From assembly GCF_932526225.1 (NCBI RefSeq), contig NC_064038.1, positions 9,981,070 through 10,045,069 on the forward strand: a DNA stretch of 64,000 bases, written 5' to 3'. A program made the position numbers and the translations under genes. A model generated the notes under the pieces. That model was not told the origin of the DNA. It saw only the letters and a list, made by a program, of their open reading frames with translations, and did not search any database. Every line of letters starts with the position of its first letter. Position 1 is the first letter of the stretch. The DNA is from Nematostella vectensis. Lineage: Eukaryota; Cnidaria; Anthozoa; Actiniaria; Edwardsiidae. Positions 36,561-47,700 of this stretch are shown here, piece after piece.

Positions 36561-39500
36561 ACCAACGACATCAGCCAATTTCCAACCAACGTCGACAGCC
36601 AATTCCAACAACACTGAACCAGTCTCGTCTGTCAACATAACTAACAACACTATACCAACTTTATCTTCTCTTGTACAAAATTCCACAAGTTCGCCAACAA
36701 CAGCCACCGAGACTGCGGCATCTGACGACACCGATGGCTCGTTTTCTACGGATGAGGGTCTGGATGGTTTCATGTCGAGACAATTGCTGGAGGCTACTGG
36801 AGATCACAGTGAAGTACTTGAAGAGGACAACTCAGCTTATGATGATGGTTAGCTATAAAAAACGCCGCGCCCTGATCTCGGTAGTCTGTATACAACGCCG
36901 CACCTTAATCTCAATAGGCTAACCACTAACCAAACCCTAACGCCACCTTACATATATGTCCTATTACCGTAATATTCTTCCCAAATCAGCTCAACTTCTC
37001 CGAGCGACGCAGCTTATTTTCTTCTCACGTTACTATTGGCGCGTACACAGGGGGTTGCACGTGACTACTGACGCGTACACAGGGGGTTGCACGTGACTAC
37101 TGACGCGTACACAGGGGGTTGCACGTGACTACTGACGCGTACACAGGGGGTTGCACGTGACTACTGACGCGTACACAGGGGGTTGCACGTGACTACTGAC
37201 GCGTACACAGGGGGTTGCACGTGACTACTGACGCGTACACAGGGGGTTGCACGTGACTACTGACGCGTACACAGGGGGTTGCACATGGTGCGCGCGCTCA
37301 TTTCTTATTGAGGGAACATCAAATACTATCAATTTTCCATATGACACCTAAGTGCAGCTTCGCTCCCTCGTTAGCTAATCCTGCTTCAGCTTACCTCACC
37401 ATCTAGAAAATACTATGCTGCATCTTCCAGACTTTATCACCTCTCGTTTCACTTAAAACGTATACTTTCCCCTATCTCGATTTACCTCTCTCTTAAACCA
37501 CCTTACCTTGATCCGTCTTGCCTTACCTTGTTTTTTTTATCCTCGTCGCGTTTACGCTAAGAATTTGACGATCTACCGAGTAATTTAATGGAAGACTTCC
37601 GTATGAGCGAGGACCTTGCAATAAGAATCGCGAAGGAGAGATTTGAGAATATTACAAGGCTTGGCCACCAGTTCGACTCGCTCGTGCGCAAGTGCAGTTG
37701 GAGAGGGTCAGATTGCAGGTGAGATGCAGGGGCGTGTCTAGAGAAAACGCAAGGTGGCGTCCAGTGTAGTGAGTCACTCAACGGGGGGGGGGGGGGGAGG
37801 GATGGGGAGTCCGGACACCACTACCCTGCTCATGATACTAGGTGGGTTCGTCTTCAGTTGACCCCTTCGTTGCTAGTAAAGAAGATTTGTTAATTCTATG
37901 TGTGTAGGGATAGAAACAGTTTCTAGATGGATCTAGTGACCTATTATCAGTGCTAAGGTGATTTGACGTTAATGGGTCCATGGTCAGTTATTTACTACTC
38001 TGGACCCCGCCCTGCGTTTTACGCTAGACACGCCCCGTTATGGCAGTAATATAATTTGTAAATTAGCTTCATGGAGATACTCATGACATCCTTTTATGCA
38101 CAGAGCTAATGCAACAACCGGGAGGTACTGGGGCAGGTTCTGGCACAACAAGTATGGAAATTGTTTTGTTTTCAACCCTCTGATTGGCTGGAACGGCAAG
38201 AAGCGCAGGGCGCTCACGGCTCTGAGGGCGGGGCCAAATTATGGTGAGAAACCCAACTGTCGAGAGCAATTTTGATCTACAGTGGAATCGCTTTTACTTT
38301 CACTCAACTTTCCCCTCAACTTTTCCCTTTCCCTTAACAAAAAGCTTTAATCCCCGCCAAAACTTTTGACCCATTTCTAAAAATCGATACCCTTTTTTGC
38401 GTTTATGGGTGCATACCGATTAACCTCTTGCCAGCCACGCCCAGTTCACTTAGGCCTGGAACTCATACCGCATACTAATGATAGGCGCTCAACATTGGCA
38501 AGGGGGGTAGGGGGAGCATTTATTCGTGTGACAAAGATGATTTTACTAGACATGGGAATTTGTGAATAAGGTAGCGTAATCGGTGTATAGGTCAACTAGT
38601 TTTGGCGCGGATTGTAGATCCGCCTCTGGTGTAATTTCCGTTCTGTGCTCTTTCAGGCTTGACACTTGAACTGAATGTCGAGCAGGACGAATACATTGAC
38701 GGCTTAAGCACCAAAGCAGGTGCGGTGATCCAGGTGTCTCCTGTTGGCTACATGCCGTTCCCAGAAGAGGAAGGCATCGATGTCTCGCCTGGCTTTTCTA
38801 CATCGATTGCACTTACAAAGGTTAGGCCTACGTATGAACGCTTTTGTTAGGCATTTTGCAAAGGCGAAGTCAGAGGGAGGGGACACAAGGCATGGCCCTC
38901 TTAGCGGCCAAAAATAAGATGTAAAGTACATGGAACACAAAGAAAATGCCCTATAACAGGTCTATTAAAAATCTCGTACATCCCCCAATTTTTTGCATTC
39001 CATTGAAGATCTTAAACTATACTTATATTTTGAAAATTCAATTGTCATTCACTTGCTTTCCTCGATTTGTGTCAACCATTAATGTGTCAATTACTCGTAT
39101 CATCAGTTTTGCGATCGCGCCATCTAAGATGTGTGAAATGCTTGATTCAGATGCGTGATACATATTTTTTTTACTACTAAAGGTAAAGATAAGTCGGGTC
39201 GACGCTTTCGGGAACAGAAGCTGTGTCAATGAAATAACAGAGAAAGACAGAGAAAATTTGTACCATGTGAAGTACAACGCTACCTACTCGAAAACAGTAA
39301 GTCTTTCACTCAGCACAGCAAGATAATTCACGCTCAGTAGACCTCTAATCTTTTACAACAGTCGTGACTCTGTCCCTTTTTTGTTTGCTTTCTTGTTTGG
39401 TAGGCATGTCTTAACTTTTGCCTGGCGTACAACCAAAGGAAGACTTGTAATTGCATGGAATACCGCTTTCCGGTAGAAGAAGAGGCCGTTTGCGACACAA

Positions 39501-41870
39501 TGAACAAGACAACAGGTACAAAATGAGATAGATGCTTGCATAGCTTTGGCAAGCCTTTTTTTTAATCTTTTTTTATAAATAGGGTGTGCGTGTCAGGGGG
39601 AAGGGGGTGTGCGTGTGTGTGTGTGAGGGGGGGGGAGGGGGGGGTTGAGGGGGTGTATTGAATAGCACTATATCAAACATATTCCCCACGGATAGTGTCC
39701 TTCGTATGCATTGCCTTATATGGGCATTGATGCCCATATTTAGAAGAGCTAAAGTTTTCCCGCTCCCTGATCTCCAGAAAACATGGTGAAAAATGCTGAT
39801 TCCTGTCAATTTAAGACTCGAGGCAAAAATGTGTCAAAAAAAACTTTATCGCTTGGTCAAATCTTTATCACACAAGCCTTGAAAAGCCCTTAGACCCAGG
39901 CCTCCAAGAGATTGGCCGAGCGAGTTTTAAGGTCACCCAAATATTGATATGGTCAGATATAAGATAATCAGTCACAAAATTCTTTTTTAGTGGAGTGCTT
40001 GAGAAGAGTACGCGAAATGCTGAAGATGAAGAAGTTGAATTGTACAGCCGAGTGCTCAGCGCCTTGCAAGTAAGATCAGAGCTGCAGCAAGCCTCGAGAT
40101 ATAGGGTGGGGTCACGATAAAACAAGGGACACAGCCACGCCCCTAAGAGCCACATGCCCCACCTGTTTTTTGAATGATGGTGTCATGAGCCCCCAGTGCC
40201 CCATCCTTCTGTAACGGCCTAGCCCTGACCAAACATCGCCTATATTTCACATCCATTTCACATGGTCTCAGACATGGAAAGTACTTCAAGGGTTCACATA
40301 TGGTATTCACAAAGAATTCACATCATTATTTCACATGGTAATGATGTGAAAAGGGCGGTTTGTGATGCGGTGTTTCACACACATTTCACATTACATTCAG
40401 TAGTGCCTGAAGATGAGCTCTTCTAGCAAGCACTGTTTGATCTTGCTTCTGCTCTGATAACAATGTTATGACGATGTCTTTTTGATTGATATGATTAGAG
40501 GTGATGATGATGATGCCGCTTCTGTGTGTTGATAATAACGATAGTTATAATAGACAATCATGATGGTGATGATTTTGATGTCATTGTTGTTGTTGTCAAT
40601 TGTGATGATGATAATGGCGACGAAGATTACTTTTGCTGAAGATGATCCCGTTGTTTGTTGATGACGACAGTGATGCTGATGAAAATGATTGTGATGAATG
40701 ATGACGATGATGATTTCGGATATGATAATATGATATGAAGTGTTATCATAAGCATTTCTTATCTCATCTCTAGACATTAAACTAACTGTGGATTTACCCC
40801 CTTTTAGTCAAGAAACTTACAAGACAACATCTTCTTTTTCCATGTGGCCGGCCTTGAACTACAAGGTACTATTTTCCACCACCAAAGAACCCCATGATTT
40901 TTGTTTGGATTGGACATTGAAAAAATGCTTGATGTGATTTGAATGTCTTTCCATTACAGGAGAAAATCAATAAGAACATGAAGTGGAAAAAACCTGAAGA
41001 AGAATTGAGGTATGATCCAGAGATTCGGTGGTAGTTTGATGATGATTTTTTTCTATGTCTTTTAAACTTATTATTGCTTTTTTTTAGTCACAACTTGCTG
41101 CAAGCGCGTATATTTTACAAAGAATTCAACATGGAAATGATAGAGGAAACCATTTCTTACGAGGTTAGATGCTTAGCTAATCTCCAAGAGGGTCCTGAAG
41201 GGGTAAAACGGGAGTCGGGATTCGCCTTATTTTGGGCCGGGAAAACGGGATCATGGTTACCGGGAAAACGGGATCAGGGTTACCGGGAAAACGGGATTAG
41301 GGTTACCGGGAAAACGGGATCATGGTTACCGGGAAAACGGGATCAGGGTTACCGGGAACGGGATTTCTCTAGCGGGAACGGGAATAAACATGATTCAACG
41401 GGAACGGGATTTTTCAAATCTCTTCTTGTTTATGTTGTAAACGTTGTTAATCTATATAATTTTTCGCATTTTAAGAGCTTTTTGATAGCATCAAACTTCA
41501 AACCTTGCTGCTTAGCAGACGTCACTTCCTGAGACTCCTAACCCTTCAAAATTTAGGCCCTCTTTTCAGCCCCCCGTATAGCCACCGGGATTTTGCGAAA
41601 ATAATGGCCAGGAAACGGGATTTGGACCCCCCCCCCCCCCCCCTTCAGGATCCTGCTCTAACGAGGTGATATTATTGAATAATATTTTGTACTATCTTCT
41701 GACAGCTTGTGAACTTCATTGCGGATATCGGAGGACAATTGGGCCTGTGGTTGGGAGTGTCCGTGTTGACTGGGGCCGAGGTCCTGGAGCTGATTCTACT
41801 ATTTGTGGTTCATTTGAAAAGAAAACTTCACGCACAAATAAGAGGAGCTAAGCAGATAGCAAACCCTTAG
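35368..41870 (+). CDS. DEG/ENaC/ASIC-family cation channel subunit, gene B
   Basis: Twelve exons: 35368-35646, 36412-36847, 37562-37718, 38104-38243, 38657-38820, 39183-39296, 39404-39515, 39991-40069, 40808-40865, 40960-41009, 41088-41163, 41706-41870 (TAG). Total 609 aa. Start MGRLFSKAKK; cytoplasmic FGGLGRV; TM1 VTWFLLFLAGFLYATVQL; post-TM1 FPSVTVCNFN. The ectodomain has CSWRGSDC, KYGNCFVFN, KTCNC and CTAECSAPC. The pore exon reads GGQLGLWLGVS (GxS filter), then TM2 and a basic tail. It parallels gene A exon for exon from the ectodomain onward (identical lengths for the 164-nt, 79-nt and 76-nt exons), so the two are tandem duplicates. Exon 2 adds an Asp run and a Ser/Thr/Asn-rich stretch absent from A, and an extra intron splits the region A keeps as one exon. 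Gating stimulus unknown. Confidence 0.9.
36521..36562 (+). repeat. Coding GAT/GAC repeat: 13 consecutive Asp then Glu
   Basis: A (GATGAC)n microsatellite within exon 2 of channel gene B encodes an acidic run after KKFA. It is followed by about 80 residues rich in Ser, Thr and Asn with many N-x-S/T sites (for example NSNNTEP, SVNITNNT). Gene A has no counterpart. Confidence 0.93.
37041..37284. repeat. 32-bp minisatellite in intron 2 of channel gene B
   Basis: Eight nearly identical units start at 37041, 37073, 37105, 37137, 37169, 37201, 37233 and 37265 (last partial); the unit begins GCGTACACAGGGGGTTGCAC and ends GTGACTACTGAC. The string GACGCGTACACAGGGGG is also the terminus of the dispersed repeat at 6792-6865, and the array runs into 'tgcgcgcgctcatttcttattgaggga', a degenerate copy of the other part of that repeat. 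Confidence 0.93.
40110..40205. repeat. Dispersed 'GTGCCCC' repeat, partial, in intron 8 of channel gene B
   Basis: GGGACACAGCCACGCCCCTA, then CATGCCCCACC and GAGCCCCCAGTGCCCCATCC match the family at 8895-9045. Next to it, 40210-40400 is rich in TTCACAT/ATGTGAA motifs that can pair, and 40490-40740 is a GAT-rich simple repeat. Confidence 0.5.
41236..41400. repeat. ~23-bp minisatellite (ACCGGGAAAACGGGATCATGG)n in intron 11 of channel gene B
   Basis: About six units alternate GGTTACCGGGAAAACGGGAT with CAGG/TAGG/CATG junctions. It begins about 75 bp after the exon 11 donor and ends in GGGAACGGGA variants. An open frame through it is an artefact of the repeat. Confidence 0.88.
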
Positions 41871-42152
41871 TAACAGGCGCGTAGCTAAGGGAGCTGGTCT
41901 CACGATAAGGTTGCATAGGATAGGAACTGGTGACTTACGAGAGCCGTCTGCTTGCGCAATGTCATAGTTTCTGTAGTTTTTTTTTTTTTTTTTAAAGAAA
42001 AGGCATTATTATCTGACGGTAATCGCACAGTCATACCGTCTATAAGGACCTGGGGTGGGATGGCTGGGGGGATTCGTGCTCCCAATTATTTTGCCAGACT
42101 CCACTCCCCCTTTTCCAGTATTTCGATCCCTTCTTAACAACCGCCTAGATAG

Positions 42153-44219
42153 TTAAGGCGGTATGATACCCTAAAATTTACCAAATTTGAATTAATTGTG
42201 AAAAAATTATTTTCATCTCAAAGTTACCGTTATTTATCCTTGAAATGTATGCCCTAGTGTAATTTAAATGAAAATATATTTTTTCCTATAGTATTCAGCT
42301 TTTAAAAAATGTTGGCGAGCCGTTGCTAGGGGCAACCGGTCTGTTTGCAATTTGATTTGATCTAGAAGTCGGATTTCAAAGGGCCTATTTCGATGGGGTT
42401 TTCGATTTTCTCTTGTTTGGGTTCCCTGTGTTTTATCCACGTGACTGAATAGATCACTAACAAGAGAGTTTACATGCAGTACCTTCCTAAATATCGATCT
42501 TCACATTTCAACATCAAATCAAAATACAACCTTCCATTTTACTCTTCAAATATGCCTAAATTCGCTAACCAGAGACGCAAAAAGCGGCGTTTTTGTGGGA
42601 ACCGCTTTACAGGAAGTCTCAATTTAGAGGAAAGCGAGTATAAGAGAGTTGAAAACAGTCCTATGAGTCGGAAAACGAACCGAGTTGTTCGACTGACATG
42701 GAGCCTGTTCAAGAAGGCAATCCTGCAAAATCTGCTCCTGCTATGGAGCCTGAGGGTGTACAGCGAATCTTTAATCGTTCTGTAGAGACCCACAATATCC
42801 GTTACACTGAATATTATGGTGATGGCGATTGCAAAAGCTTTAATAGAGTTGAGAAAGTCTATGAGGCTGACAATATTATAGTTAAGAAAAAGGAGTGTAT
42901 TGGGCACGTACAGAAGAGAGTTGGTAACTCCCTTCGAAAACTGAAACGTGACACCCCAGGTCTAGGCGGCAAAGGCAAGCTAACCGATGCACTCATTGAC
43001 AAACTACAGAATTATTATGGCATTGCCATACGTTCAAATGTTGGAAACTTGGAGCAGATGTGTAAGGCAATTCATGCTAGTCTTATGCATTGTGCTTCTA
43101 ATGAAGCCAGATTGCTGCATGACCACTGCCCGACTGGAAGCACAAGCTGGTGTAAATATCAGAAAGACAAAGCAGACCACACCAATACATTTAAGCACAG
43201 TGCTGGTCTGCCATTGGAGATACTGGCCAAGGTAAAGCCAGTATATGTTAGGCTAAGTGAAGCCAGTCTGCTGGAGAAATGCCTACATGGCAAAACACAG
43301 AACCAGAATGAGAGTTTGAATGCAATGATTTGGCAGCGAATGCCCAAGGAGGTGCATGTCGGCAGGGATATTCTGGAATTGGGCTTGTATGATGCTGTAT
43401 GTCATTTTAACATGGGGTACAGCTCTGTACTAAGACTGTTGGAAGCCCTCAAAATCCCTGCCGGCAAATATACGGAAGCAGGCTGTGGCCTTGAGGATAC
43501 TTCTAGAGTTCGGCTTGCAGAGTATAAAAGTAAGGAGGCATCTAAAAGAAGGAGAAAGGTCTGAGAGGCAAAAGAAAAAAGAAAGAGGACAAGAAGAAGC
43601 AAGCTGAGGGCTCTCTGTATGATCCTGGTGGATTTTAGAAAGTATGATCTGAACACTGCCCTCATATTATGAATTTACACATTTACGTTATCTTTAACTT
43701 GAGATTTCTCAAATTGTGAGATTTCCGTATATTAGTAATACTCTAACAGTGATATCTTCCAGAGAATTTGTTGGAATTGGCTATTTTTTTCAGGGGATGT
43801 GCAGTATATGTATTCTTATACAAAGAACTAAAGGATAAACATTTGCTTTAAATCTCAAATTGAAAATAATTTTCAAACCTGACAAACAAATATCAAAATA
43901 TTAGTTTCTGACAAAATATTCCTCTAATTTGAAAAATATCACCAGGGTAATTTCTATACTTCATTGTATGCATATGTTGTAGTAGAAGATTTCCTAAAAG
44001 TTTGGTGGCTATTGATAAAAAAATAAAGGAGTTCTCACTGTAAGACTGGATACCATGATTTCGGGGTAATTAAGCCCTTCCTGGTTGCCATAGCAACGCA
44101 ATGTTTTGTCAAGTATGTCAATAAATTTATCTGATCACATAGGTTGTATGTATGTTGGTTAAAAATTATTCTAGTGCTTTTCAAAAAAAGTCACCCCTCA
44201 GGGTCTCACACCACCTTAA
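42153..44219 (+). mobile_element. TTAA-flanked DNA transposon (Kolobok-like), 2059 bp
   Basis: TTAA at 42153-42156 and 44216-44219 flank an element starting GGCGGTATGATACCCT and ending AGGGTCTCACACCACC; the ends pair at 13 of 16 positions. It encodes a damaged transposase. TTAA duplications with this transposase type fit the Kolobok superfamily; piggyBac also uses TTAA but its protein is different. The copy is 2 kb and probably internally deleted, because the N-terminal frame (42552-42785) overlaps the C-terminal frame (42698-43564) out of phase. Confidence 0.85.
42698..43564 (+). pseudogene. Transposase C-terminal ORF (Mutator-like transposase domain), frameshifted
   Basis: The product has VQKRVGNSLRKLKRDTPGLG, GKGKLTDALIDKLQNYYGIA, CPTGSTSWCKYQKDKADHT and HGKTQNQNESLNAMIW, a block familiar from many invertebrate 'Mutator-like transposase domain' proteins. 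The start is unclear: 42698 is only the frame start. One base is missing at about 43560 compared with the second copy (AAGGTCTGAG versus AAGGTCCTGAG). This creates an early TGA and removes the basic C-terminal 25 residues. A separate upstream frame begins MPKFANQRRKKRRFCGNRF at 42552. Confidence 0.82.
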
Positions 44220-44783
44220 GCTATGTGTAATTACACTTTTGAAAACCCTCATAAAATTGGGGATGTTTGCATGCACACTTCTCACCAGCTCACACTAATT
44301 TTAACACATACAGTGTTTTCTAGTAATTGATGAGTTAAGAGGGCAAAACTTACCGACTCTCCAGTACCCCCCCCCCCCCCCCCAATCGAGTTAGAAAGAA
44401 TGCCGTTGTGGAATTTGTCAACTAGACAAGCTTATGAAATCAAAGACGCACTCACATTCGAAAAGCAGATTAGAAAAAAAAAACATTTTTTAGAACGTAG
44501 ATTGCCATGGTAACATAAAGAGACATATTTAAAGTGACTCTCCCTCGTCGGACATCAAAAGCTTTTTGTTAGTTAGTAAGTAAAGTTTAGATAGGTAATT
44601 AGTTTAAGGGAGTGAGTATTACACCACAACATCAGCTATGCTGTAATTTCATCGTGTTTGAATAAATGCATTATCTATTTATACTTATCATTCCACGCGC
44701 GTGACCAAGCATGACGTGCGTGACCATCCGTGACCCTTTGCGTGACGAGTAGGAGTTGGCCTGGCTGCCTAGACATCTGCAAG
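44220..44783. other. Intergenic stretch upstream of the third basigin-like gene
   Basis: A poly-C run at 44367-44383 and an ATTGCCATGGTAACAT string near 44501, also seen near 63105, suggest another repeat. The last ~200 bp before ATG 44784 would hold the promoter and 5' UTR; no TATA box is convincing. Confidence 0.6.
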
Positions 44784-47700
44784 ATGGCGCGTTGTTGGAA
44801 GGTTGTTATGAAAACTCTGGTGGTTTTTGTACTAAGCTTCGCGCTTCTTGTTAATGGTGAGCAACATCTAATGAGCAGCATAAGATTCATGCCAGATCTG
44901 TGATCGGGGACTAATAAGGGGAACTAAAAGGGAGTTCGTTTTTTTTTTTGCTATGTTTACTCTGTTATTGAGGCATGACAAAAGTGAAATGTATTATTAA
45001 GACAAGTGAAACTTGTCACTACGCACAATTTTAGGTATCGTTGGTGATTGGTGATGTTATTTAAAGACTAATTATTTGTTGAACTAATTCTGATACAACT
45101 TTCATTCAGTTTCTGTCTATATTCCGCTTCTATAATTTGTTCTAGGTCGCTGTTGTTATGCCGAGATGTTATTATTTGCGTGCAAACCCAGTCTGGAACG
45201 TTCGAATTTAGCATAGAGTTCATTAACTATTCGTCACGATTATTCTCCGGGTCTGTTAGCAGAATTTCACAAAACTTTATTTTCTTGAAAACTTCTTTGA
45301 TCTCATCTGTAAAATGAATATCAGATTATTAGGCAAACGTTATCGAAAGTACTGCACCTGTGATATTTGCAAAAAATGAAATATTGCACTACAAAATTGT
45401 TTATTCACTTTTTCGCATATCAATCATAACTTATAAGAGAGAGAAGCTTTACTTCAATTTATAACGTTTTGTGAATTAAGGGACTTCATTTGAAATATGC
45501 TCGTCTAAAAAGTTTTGAGAAGACACAACAAATGATTTAACAAGAACTTATAGACGCAATTTACTGTCTATTCAAAAGTTTACGATAATTTCCATTTTAT
45601 GGCCTCCAGTAATTATTTTTGGACTCAGAAATTTTGGACTCTCTTAACCCCGCTACAAGCAAACACATTTCATTTTTTTAAAATAACATCCAAAGTTCAC
45701 GGTCCAATGTCCAATAGGACAAGTGTTCCACAAATATTGATTATCATGCCTTTTGTGTTTCCATCATGTTTTCTATCATGTATCTGCATGGAACATAATA
45801 TTTTTGGCAGACATAATTGGTTTTGTCTGTCAGCTGTCATATTGTTGTGGAGTAAGTGTGTCAGATCATGTTCTTCTTGTGGTAATGAGTTATTGAAAGA
45901 ATTCATGCTATAACCACTGAACAAATTCTGACTAGTAGTGGTAATTAATTTTGTATATTTTGGGTGCAGATAAGTCACTAAAATTTCAATGAGAGGACCT
46001 ACCAGTGACAAGGAGCTGAATTACACATTTTATGATACATTTCCCATGAAGTGGAGCCTAGCCAGTCCAGCGATATTTGCTACCCATTTTCTGTGTTTTT
46101 CTATTTCAAAATCTGAGGTCAAAACTTTTCAAAATGTGAGATTTAGATCTTTAGGAATCAATTATGTTTTACACCATAGGTGAACTGATAGGATGTGCAT
46201 TGGTTTAGGCTTAGGGTTGTTTATGGTGTTTATGGGGGAAGTGCAACTATTTTGAAGGGGAGGAAGCAATTTTATTTTTGTTTAAAGGGGTAAAGTTTTT
46301 TTATTCCCAAAAAATGTATGATACCCCTGCAGCACAAAAAAATATAGTACAGTTCACAGGAAAACTTACTAGCCTGTTTTTACTACCCTGTATAGTACTA
46401 TTTCACGAAAAATCATGTGTCATTGTGACATCATGTTTATTATTACTAACTTTTATTGGATGATGAAGCGGGGTAGTTTGTAACATAATTAAGTGGGGCT
46501 AAATTTTATGTCAATATTTTTTGGGGTGGGGTAAAGATTTTTTTTTTTAGAAAATTACCAGTCACCCCCTCCCCCAAACTGGCAGTTCCTTAGTTCCAAT
46601 AAGAAGTTGCTCTCTCAAGAGGATGCCAAGCGAGTAGTCCAACATTCCTTTCTTCTTCCCCATCTCTATAGCAATGGAACCCTGTAAATTATACCCTCCA
46701 GAGAGTTACTGTAGCAAGAGTTTGAGATATTCCACGAAGAAGAATATAAAACTTTATATAGTGGGTTGTTCCAACTGTATTTTATTGTGATTTTTAACAG
46801 TTTATCTTCTTGTTGTTACAGGACAGGGTTTTCTGACAGTAGTTGACCCAAAGCCTGAAAACATGTTTGTGATAGAGCAAGACCCAGACGATGTACAGTC
46901 CACAAAATGTATTGGCATGGATCTAAATGTCACACACCCCAAGACTCCAACTAACTTGACATTTCATAAAGTTACCTGGGGGATAGCAGATGTAAACCCT
47001 CTTGTTTCTGATGATATGTTTACATTTAATGTTAGTTTCCAAGGTGAGACCTTTTATACATAATAACACACAGTCATTAGTAAATAACAGGATGATATTG
47101 ATTATATTGAATTGATTAGATATTTCAGGGAAGCAAAACAAATTAATCAACTTATTTTTTCCAGTTTTTTTTTTTAACACATTACCCCTCAACCGGCCTG
47201 TGAGAAGTACCCACAACCCAAAAAAATCCATAAATGCAAAATAAACACAACAAGGATGAAGATACTCAGGCATCAGTCTAAGGGATAAATGGTCTTGAAG
47301 ATATGCATCCAACCAAGGTGTTGGCAACTACTCTTAAGCCAAATAATAGCACAGGTTCTTTGACAAATTTCAAATCGAACAAGGAAAGAAAAGCAGAATC
47401 TTGCCGAGGTGGACTTGGAAAATCCTACGATAACCTAGGAATATCCTAGGATTTTATTCCTAGGAAATCTAAAGAAAAACCTAAGGAATGAGGTGTGAAA
47501 TTTCACGGTAAATTGGGACAAAACAAACAAGAGTTTCCTACGATTTTCCTAGGAATTCCTAGGAAATTCTTAAGCCTTTGCTTGTAAATATCCATAAGCA
47601 AAACACTCAATTATTAATACACTCTCCTAATATGCTCATAGCTGTATTTTTGATGAAAAATACAAGCAACCATCAGCTTGTGCTCGCTTCAGCACAAAGA

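Noticed and set aside
36318-36773. Minus-strand frame with a poly-Ser run
   Set aside because: It is the antisense of the Asp repeat in channel gene B exon 2, which has clear family motifs on the plus strand.
41074-41532. 152-codon frame at the end of channel gene B
   Set aside because: Only 41088-41163 is coding. The rest reads through a GTTAGA donor into an intronic 23-bp repeat, while the true next exon at 41706 carries the pore and TM2.
42539-43665. Minus-strand frames across the transposon
   Set aside because: They are shadows of the plus-strand transposase frame; the same antisense frames recur in the second copy only because the DNA is duplicated.
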